Of a DNA stretch of 64,000 nucleotides, positions 1-11,559 are shown piece by piece. The notes under the pieces are model-generated. The model did not search any database. It was not told the DNA's origin and saw only the letters and a list, made by a program, of their open reading frames with translations. Source of the stretch: Populus alba (lineage: Eukaryota; Streptophyta; Magnoliopsida; Malpighiales; Salicaceae); the NCBI RefSeq assembly GCF_005239225.2, contig NC_133288.1, positions 9,616,169 through 9,680,168 of the forward strand, written 5' to 3'. Made by a program: the position numbers and the translations under genes. How positions within the stretch are numbered: the stretch's first letter is position 1; each line of letters begins with the position of its first letter.

Positions 1-1005
1 GGAGAGGGTAACCAGAAAAAAAATAATAATAAATAATAATAATTGAAGAGGAGAGGAAACCGAGTGGTGGGTCCTTTCGGGTGTAGAAAATTAAATGCAA
101 AATGATGCAGGTATGTTGCTGAAGATCGAAGACATGATGGGTTTAAAATCTGTGGATATAGTCCCTCAAGATCATAAAGGAAATGGATTGCAATATGGCG
201 CTTGCTTTTTTTTTTTTTTTTTTCTAAATTTTTTTTTTAAAATAATATAAATTATATTTTAAAATTTTAACTAAAAATTTAAATTATTAATTTGAAATAA
301 TTCTTTAATATAATATTATAATTTTAATAACTAAATGATTATGAATTCGAATATTTTTATTTTTATTTATTTGATAAAAATTAATTAAGATAATATAAAT
401 TCATGTAAATTTTAAATTTAAAAAATAATATAAATTATATTTTACAATATCTTCTAAATTTTTGTTTTTTATTTTATTTTTTAATGTTTAGTTTGTTTTT
501 AAATTTCTATTTTCTACCTTCCCTTCCATTTGTTCTCTCTTCGAAAAAACTTCTTCTGGCGCGGAGAAAACGAGAATCACTTGGATCCTTCAACGCACCA
601 TATATACATCTACTCGAATATTGACACAAACACTTGCTCATTTGTAAGCAGCTTTTTTTTTTTTTTTTCTTGGATCAAAATAGAACTTTTACAAGCTTTA
701 TTTGAATGTTGCAAATTCAAAAGTAAGAGATACAATATGAAAGACCCATCTCCACATAAATCAAATGAAATTGGAGTCTTTGTAAACTTATTCAGCAAGT
801 AAAAATCCTATCTCTCCCATATTTATCTCTTCATTTTTCTCATTTTTTTTCAATTATATATAAAAAGTGCAAAAAAAAAAACTAAGAAAAAAACATGCAA
901 ATCCACCTGCTGTCACCTTCTCCAACATGACCCTAATTATTTATAGAATACACAGATTGAGGAAACTCCCTCCATTCATATTCCTTACCCTTTCTTTCCC
1001 CTTCC
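1..1005. other. Intergenic, 3' side of the F5H gene
   Basis: No gene is supported here. Bases about 200-500 are AT-rich low-complexity DNA, and short open frames around 530-1070 have no recognisable protein features. The stretch should contain the 3' UTR of the minus-strand P450 gene, but no exact AATAAA signal was fixed. Confidence 0.5.
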
Positions 1006-4000
1006 TTAAAGTGGACAGACCACGCGCTTTCTCGGGACGGCAACGAGTCGAGTTGCTCTTGGCGCAGTGAGTCCAAACATATCAGTCATGTCGAGTTCAC
1101 CTGGTTTCATGCCATCAGGCAACTCCCAAGTAAAACAATGAAGCAAATGAGCAACAGCCAAATCAAGGGCGTATAACCCCAGTTGCATGCCAGGGCAAGA
1201 CCTCCGACCTGACCCAAACGGAATAAATTCGAAGTGATTCCCTTTGAAATCAGGCACCCCCGGTCCCAAAAACCTCGAAGGCTTAAAAGAATCAGGATCT
1301 TCCCATGAATTCTTGTCTCTGCCAATAGCATAAGCATTGATCATGACCCTTGTCTTCTTTGGAACGTAATAACCAGCAACCTCAGCATCTTCAGATGTTT
1401 CGTGTAAGAGAAGTGGGATTGGTGGGTGAAGTCTCAAGGTTTCTTTAAGCGTGCATTTGAAGAATGTTAGTTTATCAAAATCACTTTCCTCCACGCGCCG
1501 CTCTAAACCCACCACGTCGGCGAGCTCTTGCTGGACTCTTTTTATATCTTCTGGACTCTTCAATAGCTCTGCCATGGCCCACTCTATAGCCGACGCCACT
1601 GTCTCCGTCCCACCAAACATCACATCCTGCCATAAATGCATACACAGAGTTGATCCCATAGATGAACAAGTAACAAGCGGCGGGTTATAAATTGTTTTAA
1701 ATAAAATATAGAGAAGATGTTGATTCAATATATTTTTTATATAAAAATTATAAATTTTATATAATTAAATCCAAGACATTTCATAATATAAAATAAATTA
1801 TGTATTTATTAAATTTATTTATTTAAATAAATAAATAATAAATTTATATTATAAAAAAACTCATGATTTAAAAGATAAACATAAATGAAACTAACTAATA
1901 AATTTACACTATAAAATATATTACGCAAGGCTGAACATATTAGAATATCATTTAAAAATATTTTTTTTATTTTAAAAAATAAAATTTATTTCTATAAAAA
2001 AATATAGATAAATTAGAATAATGCCTTAAAAAATCAAATAGAAACAAAACAACAACAAAAAACTTATATTAATAAAAGACATAAAAATCATAACCTATGT
2101 TATAGAGTTTAAGATAAACTCATGGAAAGAACTTGAAGATAATCACAAAATCAATATTAAAATAAATGAAGAACTATAAGATCGTATGAAACTGAATTCC
2201 TAACAAATTAAATGTTGAAAGATGAAACTAGGTAAAAATATATTAATTACACAAAAGGATACAAAAAAAAATGAAAGTGAGAAAAAAAATTAATTAGAGG
2301 GATAAGAATTTTCAATTGGGGGGTTTAATTGAATTGAAAAATAGCTTTAATAAAAGGAGAAAAAAATATAAAAAATTAAGGGTCAAACTGAAAAAAATAA
2401 GACAACAGAAAATTTAATTAAATGATGAAATTAAATGAGAAAAAAACTTCAACAAAAGTGTCAAGGAAAAAATTGAAAATTTTAAAAAATGAAGACCGAA
2501 ATAAAAAATCAAATATATGAGAAATTGTAATTAAAGGACTAAATTGATAAAAATAAAAGCTTCTATAAATGAAAAATAAACAAAATGAGAAATTAATAGA
2601 ATGAGAAATGAAATTAAAAAGTAAGAAATAAATAGGACACATTACCAATTAAGTGAGAGAAAAGAAAAGAAACTACCTCGAGTCACTCTAAATAAAAAAG
2701 AACATGACGATGCATCTAAGGAAATGATAGACGACCAATTATGTCAATTGGGTGATGTCACATGCGCTGCATAAATGACATGAAATGCTATCCAAGTGTT
2801 GGGGCATGCCGAGCACGCTCCAGCAATTTTAAGCATTAAAAAATTCAAAATAAATTTGAAAATATCAAAATATCCCCCATAATCTTGATAATTACAAAAA
2901 ATATCTATATAAAAATACCCCTAAATGTTAAGCTTATGTTTTGTCTCTTCTAAGATTAAAGATGTATTTACACTGTACAATAAAATCTCAAAACACTCTT
3001 ATCTAGCATCACAATAATGTTTTTTACTCTAGGAGAAAATTCATATTTTTTATTATTAAAAAATTTATGCAAAGTTAATAAAACTCTTGATGAATAATTT
3101 TATATTTTATTAATATTAAAAATAAAAAAAATAGAAAAACACATCACCACCTACTCACGAGGCTTAATATTTTTGGACAAAAAAAATAATTTTATTATAG
3201 CCAAGATAACTAATAGTAAAGCATCCGCAACATTTAGTGCTTATGCAATTCTTTCAATTTCATCTACCCACAGTTTAAATGAAAGCATGTGTACAATGTG
3301 TGCACGTTATTAATTTCTTTGTTTTATACAAATCAAAAAGCAAAAGTTGGATCCCAATACAATATCGTGACAATAAAGTTAAGAAAAAAGTATGAAGTGT
3401 GATTACTAATTAAAGAATTATGTTCTCAAAACGTGTGCGTGTGTATCTCAATATAAAATATTAATTAGGTAACGTTATGGTAGAGAAGGGATAATAGAAC
3501 TTACCATGATGATGGCTTTGATGTTGTCTCTAGTGAGTTTGATGGCGTTTTGTAAATCATCTGACTCGTTTACTTTTGTCTCTTCACTGTAAAAGGTTAG
3601 CATGTCATCAACCATATCGGTTTCAGCCTCTTCGGAGTAGTTATTCTGTTTTTTTTTCTGGATATGATCATCGATGATATGGTCGATGAATTTATCAAGT
3701 GCTTCTCGAGCCTTGACAAGTCTAGCGGTGAGCCCTTGGGGGTCAATCCAACCAAGCCAGGGAATGAAATCCGAAACGTTGAATGCTCCGAAAAGCTTGG
3801 AGAACTCCTGCAAAATCTTGATGAACTCATCTTGTCCTTCATTTATGGCCCCAAAAGCTGCTCTATAAGTGATGTTCATGGTCAGTGTAAAAATCAATTC
3901 TCCAACGTTCACAGGCTTGCCTATATTGGATTCAACTGTCCTAACCATCGAGTCCACCTCGTTTCTCACAGACTCCCATGATTCAGCCCTTTTCCGGCTA

Positions 4001-4425
4001 AATAGCTTCATGACGCAGAGCTTACGCATCTGGCGCCAGAACGGACCATAGTGGGCAAAGGCCATATCGGCACGGTCATAGGTTAGGTAGCTTATGGCTA
4101 TGTTGGCTGGTCTGTTGGAGAAAATGTTATCCTGGACTTGCAAGACTTGGCGAGCTACTTCAGGAGATGAAACAGCTACCATATGCAAGTACCCCATACG
4201 CATATGAAATAGCCCACCGTACTGTTTAGCTAGTTTAGCTAAGCCACGGTGAGTTAATTGGTCCATCAGATGCATGCTACCAATAAGTGGAAACCCTTTA
4301 GGCCCTGGTGGATATGGTGATCTCCGGCGAAGGCGAGAGATTAGACCTAAGAAGAAGAGTGAAGAGATAATGATCAAGAAGAAAGACATGGGTAAAGTTT
4401 GCAAAGATTGGAGAAGAGAATCCAT
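1006..4425 (-). CDS. F5H: Ferulate / coniferaldehyde 5-hydroxylase, cytochrome P450 CYP84A
   Basis: Two exons, 4425-3505 (307 codons) and 1626-1006 (206 codons plus stop), give a 513-residue protein, the usual CYP84A length. The intron is phase 0, with GT donor and AG acceptor, placed just before the I helix as in other A-type plant P450s. The N-terminus has a hydrophobic ER anchor (about residues 8-28) followed by the hinge PYPPGPKGFP. The I-helix motif GGTET is at about 312-316, the K-helix ExxR at 369-372, and the heme loop PFGSGRRSCPG at about 443-453 with Cys451 as thiolate ligand. The family hydroxylates C5 of coniferaldehyde, coniferyl alcohol and ferulate on the cytosolic face of the ER, committing monolignols to syringyl lignin. 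The ATG at 4425 was chosen because it starts directly before the anchor. The frame stays open upstream but has no earlier ATG. No lesion is seen. Confidence 0.95.
1627..3504 (-). other. F5H intron inflated by a dispersed repeat
   Basis: The single F5H intron is 1878 bp with canonical GT and AG ends. Most of it (about 1918-3180) is an AT-rich, purine-rich repeat with a short GC-rich core near 2750-2830. Its first 140 bases match 8926-9070 in the same orientation, so the intron has probably been enlarged by an insertion. Confidence 0.75.
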
Positions 4426-4467
4426 GGATGCAGGTTTTTGTGCTTGTGTCTCTGGTATGTATTGTGT

Positions 4468-4530
4468 GCAACCCCCACTGTTAATTGCAACCCCACTGAT
4501 TAATTGCAACCCCCACTGATTAATTGCAAC
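4468..4530 (-). repeat. Three-copy 19-20 bp repeat in the F5H 5' leader
   Basis: The + strand unit gcaaccccactgattaatt occurs three times head to tail with one-base differences (4468-4486, 4487-4505, 4506-4525), plus the start of a fourth unit. It lies between the predicted TATA box and the F5H start codon, so it would be transcribed into the 5' UTR. Confidence 0.85.
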
Positions 4531-4567
4531 TTTCAGATGTTGCTAAGATGAGAAAGATATTACGGGG

Positions 4568-4578
4568 CTTTATATACA
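4568..4578 (-). promoter_or_regulatory. Predicted TATA box of F5H
   Basis: On the minus strand the sequence GTATATAAAG lies about 145 bases upstream of the F5H ATG. This would put transcription start near 4540 and give a leader of about 115 nt that includes the repeat block. This is prediction by consensus and position only. Confidence 0.6.
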
Positions 4579-5956
4579 GGTTTTTTGTGACCTCCCCCCC
4601 TCCCTTTTTTTCATTTATTTATTTGGTTAAGCTATATATTATTTTCGAAGATTTCGTATCCAATTCGTAAAGATTTGGTTCACTAATTCAATGTCTTGAG
4701 AAAAGTTGAAAAATAAGAGTAGACTTTCATAAACAAGTACACACTGGGAACGCATGCCAAAACCTGGATGGAGAACAATTAATAACATTAATTTTCACAG
4801 TTTTTTTTTGTCTTATGATTAAAATATATATTTTAATGTATTGATATTAAAAATAAATTTTAAAAAATAAAAAAAAAAATTTATTTTAATTTACTTTCAA
4901 ATAAAACAACACATTCTATTGAAAAATCTCCACATCTCAATTTTTTAGGATTCGAAATTAACACATTCTATTGAAAAACTAAAAACCTGTGATTTAATGC
5001 TCCTAGCATCATGTGCTCACACAGCTCAGTTGCTAGATATAAAGTTGTCTAAAGAAAACCCTAAACAAGAGCACGTTGATACAGGCTTTATGTTGTCAAA
5101 ACGAGGTCAATGTTTTAAGTTACATGTCAATATTTTCCCTAGTTGGAATTTTCTTTTAAAAAAGTTAGTATTAATTTGAGTTCACCACTTCAGGAAAAAC
5201 TATGCTGGATATCAATATATCGCATTAGTGAAAACAATTTGATGCTTCTGAATTCTGATCATTAAGAAAACACACAGAAAAAAGCTTCTTAATGGAAGAT
5301 TATTATAGGTATTTAAATAATTTTTCTTACACTCAAATTAAGAACTCATGATGTTTTCAAATTCTACAGCAAGCGTTTCTGGTACATATGATTTTACATT
5401 GCTAATTAAGAATAACAAGTCAAGAACATGAAATTCATAATACTAAATTTCAAAACCTTATTCAAGGGCCTGCTTTATTATATTATAAAAATGAAAGGGT
5501 TCACTGAATCAATAAGTCAGAAGTATGCAATAAAAAGCAACCCAAAAAGAGAGTGACTCGGTGACAGACCATATTTTGTTTCAATCAACAACTTCTTATG
5601 TATAGAATTAATTCCTTTCTAATTAACCTAAACATTTATGTAAAACTTAAGGGTTGACTTCATTCCACGGCTTATTATATATGTTAATTACTCATATAAA
5701 AGAAATTATACAAAAAAGAAAAGATTAAGATCATAAATATTAACCCAGTGGTTGACATATGTGCAATCTTTCATTTTCTTAATTGCTTGCAGCTAAAATT
5801 TCTTATTATTATTTGGTTGCAATCGAGCCAGCTACCTTCCCTTCAACGAATTTCCAAATACTTATGATTGCCCAGATTTTGTTGTGTACTCTCGGTGTTA
5901 TCCGTTATTAAAGCATATCCAAAACTGCCACGCACTCATGCAATGTGACTAATACT

Positions 5957-5958
<2 letters not shown>

Positions 5959-6033
<75 letters not shown>
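5959..6033. repeat. Compound microsatellite (TA)n(AG)n
   Basis: About 21 TA units (to about 6002) are followed directly by about 15 AG units. Both tracts are pure. Confidence 0.95.
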
Positions 6034-6036
<3 letters not shown>

Positions 6037-6929
6037 GGTTCCATGCAGTTCTGCTTGGTGATCTTTAATCAGAAGCAAAAAGGGAGAGAGTTTGATGCCT
6101 CACCTTATTATTATTGCTTGTTGAAAAAAATAGACCTTATTATAAATTTTACAAGTCATTTTCGTGGTTAGACATTGGAACCATTGATGTTTTTATTCCA
6201 CCATATCAGTAAAAATTAACTATTTCAAAACGTATTTTGCTGATAATATATAATTAGCTCTCAAGACGGGGAAGAATCCAATATTTTGAGTAAATCTTAT
6301 TCCCTGACAGTATTCAGGCCTTTTAACTGATAATAATTACTATATTTTGTAAAGGATGGGATATTTCTATATTTAACGGCAAACTTTCACAAGAAAAAAA
6401 GGAGTCTGTGAAGCACTTAATGAAAGTAAATTAATTGAAGTAATTGCAAGAGGGTGAAGATATTTTATAAACAAATAATGCAAGAAGTCAAAAAATTCTT
6501 ATGAATAATAATATCTTAAGTGAAATAAAGATTGCATATATCTGTGATTAAATTGGAAATGATAGTTTAATTAATTAGTTTTTCATGCATCTGAAAAAGT
6601 TGATCTCATTTCCCACGATAGGAGAAAAAATAATAAACAAAAGATATATCATTTGTGATAGAGATGTCATTGTGGCAGCATGTTCACTGAAAGATGATTA
6701 TACTTATTATCAAAGATATATAATATACTTAGGTTGCGTGCAGTAGCATCATTATAACGCCATGTTATTAATTATAGACAGATATTAGACAATTGTTCGT
6801 GGGTTTTGATATTTCAACACTCTTGTTTTTTACTGTTCTGTTTACACTTTACAGTGTGATATATTATTTATTAGCTTTGGTGCCCGTGTATTTTTTTTTT
6901 TTGGAGAGGCTATTTTTTATATAAAAATA

Positions 6930-7900
6930 ATGTTTAAGTATTGAAATTAAATAAAAAGATATAAAAAAAATAATGATGACAAACCTATATTCATGTTAAT
7001 TAAAGATATCTTGTTAGATATTCAACTCGAATCAAATAATTGGAATAATTTGATAAAAAATAAAAATAATTATAGAGTTTTTTTTTAAAAAAATTTAAAT
7101 TAACTTTTTAAATTCGTGATTGAAATATTTAGACCCAAAACACCAATCTGAAAAAAAACTATGAAGTTCAATTCTTGATTCAATTAAATATTAAATGATG
7201 AAATTAAAAAAAAAAGTTGAATTATACAAAAGAATTTAAGAAAATAGTAATTAAAAAATAAGAATCAAAATTAAAATACGAGATAAATTTTATATTTAAT
7301 TGAAGGGTGAAATGGAAAGTAAAAATCAATTTAGTAAAAAGGATAAAAAAAAAATAAGGATCAAAATTGATATAAAAAAAACATTGTTGTAATTAAAGTG
7401 TGAAAGTGATAAGAATAATAACTTCTATAAAATGATCAAGAACTCAAAAAACAAAATCAAAATAATGAAAATTATATTGAAAAATATAATACAATTAAAA
7501 ATTAAAAAATTCATTAAATTTTTTTACAAAAGAACTAAGAAAAGAAATTAAAAATCTACAATTAAGAATGGGACCACATTGAAGGAGTGTATTTTGGACA
7601 TCTAGAGGCAATGCATGCACTGCCCTAAGGGTGGGGGCGCCTCCCTCGTGCCTCGGGTGCACCATACATGTACATTCTTTTTGTTTTTATTTTTAGTCAA
7701 ATATAAAATTATTCCTAGCTGATTTTGTTATTACAAAAAAAAACCATTATGTAAAGTTAAAAATGCATTTCAAGGTTTAAAATTATTTATTTTAAGGGTA
7801 TTCTAATCTTTTCATTATGCATTTTATATAATTGTATGTTATTTTTTTATATATATTTTCACAAATATAAAATTACTTATTTCCAATGGAACACGCATCA
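6930..7900. repeat. Dispersed AT-rich repeat related to the F5H-intron repeat
   Basis: Long A- and purine-rich sequence with scattered phrases shared with 2150-2640, followed by a GC-rich core at about 7600-7670 and then AT-rich sequence. This is the same order of parts as in the F5H intron. Boundaries are approximate, and no coding capacity or terminal repeat was found. Confidence 0.4.
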
Positions 7901-8925
7901 TAGGGATCGAGACAAGGCTCCCCACTCCGACCACCATAGAATTAAAATGGTTGATTGGCCAAGCAAACTGAACCATTCACAAGCAAGCTCTTAACTTATC
8001 CATTCCAGATCCTCCTTCTGCACTCCTGCGGTCTGCTCTTGTTGTTTTGTTTGTGATTTCTTTCGCGTAGTCAAATATTCCCCATTTAGCATCTCTCTAG
8101 ACGAGCAAACTACATCTCTCTGAGTCACGCATGATGGAAACAACAGAGTATCAACGAGGAAGGGCATGATCACCAGTGACAATGTGTTCTACGAGTTCAG
8201 AATCTTTTATCTATTTTCATATCGTTTTGAGCCTCTCAAGCTCTGCTTCAAACCCTGCTTTCTGTCTTTTGCTTTTAAGAGACCTGAGAGCATTCCCGAT
8301 TGCAAACGCAAATCCTTTTTTCTTTCAACGGTATTTAATTAGGCTGTTTTACTGTGCAATTAAAATGAAAAAATACTTATTTATTTCTATTTTATTTGGC
8401 AATAACAAATGGACTATATAAAAAGATTTTAATGCCCTTATAAGCATGTTTTAAGTCTTTTGAATGGAGATGCAAAAATATCATTATATTGTTATAGTGA
8501 ATAGTGCCACTAAATCTGTATTTATAAAAATTTTTCAATTAGTTTTTTTAATAATATCTATTTGACTCGGGCTTTGCCACGAGTCAAGTTTGTTTTTCAA
8601 AAAAATAGACATGCATGCTTCTTTTTTTTTATGTATTTTTTACATAAACAATTGTAGGTGTAAATCGAAAAGTTTACGCACACTTCTAATTAAATAAATA
8701 AAAAATCATAAGTGCAAAAAAAAATATCATTAATGATAACTGAAAATAAAACTGAAAAAATCGAGATACAGATGGAAAGTAAAAAATTTAACATTGTAAT
8801 TTGGAGCATTTACCTGGTTGTGTTTGTTGATTTTTTTATTAAAATTAAATTTTTATTCAACCAAATAATAAGAGAAATAGACACATATATAAAATTAATT
8901 GAATAAAATAAAATAGAAAAAATAT

Positions 8926-9070
8926 ATTATGCAAGGCTATAAAAACTAGAAACATTATTTAAAAATAAATATTTTTTATTTTCAAAAAGAAAGTTATCTA
9001 TATAAAGAAAAAAAAAAATTATAAATGAATTAGAATAATCACTTTGAAAATTAAATACACAACAAAAAAT
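8926..9070 (+). repeat. Second copy of the start of the F5H-intron repeat
   Basis: This sequence runs parallel to 1918-2060, including the shared segments gcaaggct, atttaaaaata and tgaattagaataat-like blocks in the same order. It is diverged but clearly alignable by eye. Confidence 0.6.
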
Positions 9071-11559
9071 ATTTTTTTAAAATCTCAATTTAAAAAAGCC
9101 TAAATAAGCCTTAAAGAAATTCACACACGAAGGACACTAATTCAAACAAGAATTAAAAAATTATTTTAAAAAAGAGATATTCATAAATGTATCAATTAAA
9201 AAAACAAAAACAAAAATAAAATAGCTTGGGTTTTGTGGCTTAACCATCAAACTTATGATCTAGGTCATGAACTCAACTATGCTTAATAAATATTTTTTTC
9301 TCTTAAATTTATACTTAATTTAAATATATTAAAACAAAAAAGACCCAAAAAAAGCTCGGATGCACGAGTCTTTAGCCTAGCATGCTTGGGTTGTTGCAAG
9401 GAAGGGCCCAGGTACGTGAGTGAGCCTCCAAGCATAGACACAAGTGTTTGGACACAGTTTTAATTTTTTTTAAAGGGCGAACAACTTGTCATTCATCCCT
9501 ATATATTGTTGGAAAAAAAAAAAAAAAAAATGAGAAGTTGTTAAATTGGAACAACTACTATGGTGGCTAAAAAATCAAGATAGTGTTATTTTTAAAAATT
9601 GAGAACTTAAATGTTTTTGGTTCCAAAACACTGGACACACCACCTATAATCGATGCCTTTTTCATTTGGATCCCTCTTTTTACAATCCCATCCTTTCTTA
9701 AGGAATAAAAAACAATTGGCATTAATTAGGATTAAATCACCCAAAACTAAAGTTTAAGGACTAAAATAAAAAATTCAACAGTGTATCCACGGGTACTATA
9801 CGTAAGTGTATAAAACAGTGTTTATTAAAACATTTAAAAATTCTGGCCTTTTAGATTTTTAGTAACAATTATGCATCAAAGTGAAAGCCACTTCATTCAA
9901 AGCTTCAAAGCACATCATCGTCAAGTGGAGGTGATTTGTAATTTTATTGGACCAGAAAAAGCAAGGCGTTGCCAGATCATGTCACAGAAGGAAGGTTTGG
10001 CTCTTGTCAGTTCTTTTCGGTTCGTATTAATGGCATGGCAGCTTTCTCAACCATGTAATTAAGTACAGTTGACAATAATCAAAGTATGGTTGCAGGTTAA
10101 GTCTTCAACTAATTTGTTCTGTTCTTCCCAAGAAGCTTGCAATTTTTGCCTTTCGGACTGCAACTCACCCTCTCCTGTCTTTCACAATCTAAGAGTTGCC
10201 ATCGCGTATGGCGAGTTCTGAATGTTCATTTCTAGTTGAAAACATGGTTTCAATCTCAAAAAGTATGGTCGGTGGTCAAGAAAGTATGTTTATTTCAATC
10301 AAAAGAGATGCAATTTTGTGATCGACGTCATTTCCTTTCCAGAATGGACAGGTGGCTTTTGATTATAGGAGTTAAGGATCCTGGTAGGTGGTGGTAGGTT
10401 GGTTAATCTAGAAAGATGCAAAGAGACAAAACCATACGAGATGAACCAGTCCATGATACTGCCTTGTGGTGAAAACCAGAAGGATCAAATTATTGAAACC
10501 AATCCTTGAAAATGCTTCTAGTCCGTTGATTGAGATCTGTTTATTTTTATCTTTTAAAAATAATTTTAAAAAAAGTAATTTTTTTTATTTTTTCTTTACT
10601 TTAAATTATATTTTAGTGATTTTAAATCGTATTAATACCCTGATTCCATTAAAAATATTAATTGACCAATTGTTGGCCTGTTAAATATTGACACATGTCC
10701 CGATTCCACTAAAAATAGGTTGAAAATGATCTAATTTATATGGTGGAGGGGTCAATCTTATCCTCTTTTACATAGATTTGTTGATCTCACTAAATCAATC
10801 AAGTGCATGAACATATGATGATTTTAACCTCATGAGTAACAAGACAGTTAATTGATATCAACCTGCCATAAAATAACAAACAATTGAACAAAGAAATATT
10901 GAATTTTAATTTTAGTTTTTTTTTCACTCTGGTTTTCTGAAAAATTAAAGTAAATTAGGTTACTTCTCCTTATGTGCTAAGATCTAACTATTTTTTTGTA
11001 TTCAGACATGGTGACGGCTCTTGCAACTTCTGTTCAGAGACACCGGTGACGTTGCTGATATACCAATAGTCAAGCAAACCCTCTCAGCACCAGAAGTAAA
11101 CTGCCATAAAAAAATAGAACAGGCAAGCCTCTCACCTATTTATTAAGATAGGATAGTTTAGTCACCGCTCGCTGGATCTCAATTTATTTATTCACCCAAG
11201 ACAAAGCATGAATATTTAACACCATTATCATGATAATGAGACGCATTGACTTGAACTAAGTTAAAATATAGCAACAAGTAGCATAAATATTTAACATTTT
11301 TCTGATAATGATAGGCATTTGGACTACGACTAAGTTAAAATACAACAAGGTAAAAGTGATAACAAAATATAACATGGCATTTTCTGATAATGACAAGCCT
11401 TTTACATTCTTTACTTCAACATGTGAACATAGCAATATATACTAGGTAAAAGGAATAACAAATTATTATTGATATCTAAATAGTTGCAATATCACTCATA
11501 AAAAATAAAAATACAAAATTGCATCCCTGTATCTATTCGATCTAGAAACTGTAAGTGTA

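Noticed and set aside
4426..4509. N-terminal extension of the F5H frame by 28 codons
   Set aside because: The frame is open, but its first codon at 4509 is TTG, not ATG. The ATG at 4425 directly precedes the ER anchor.
9871..10684. Short open frames of 60-75 codons
   Set aside because: No domain, no splice partners and no conserved motif. Length is within chance for this composition.
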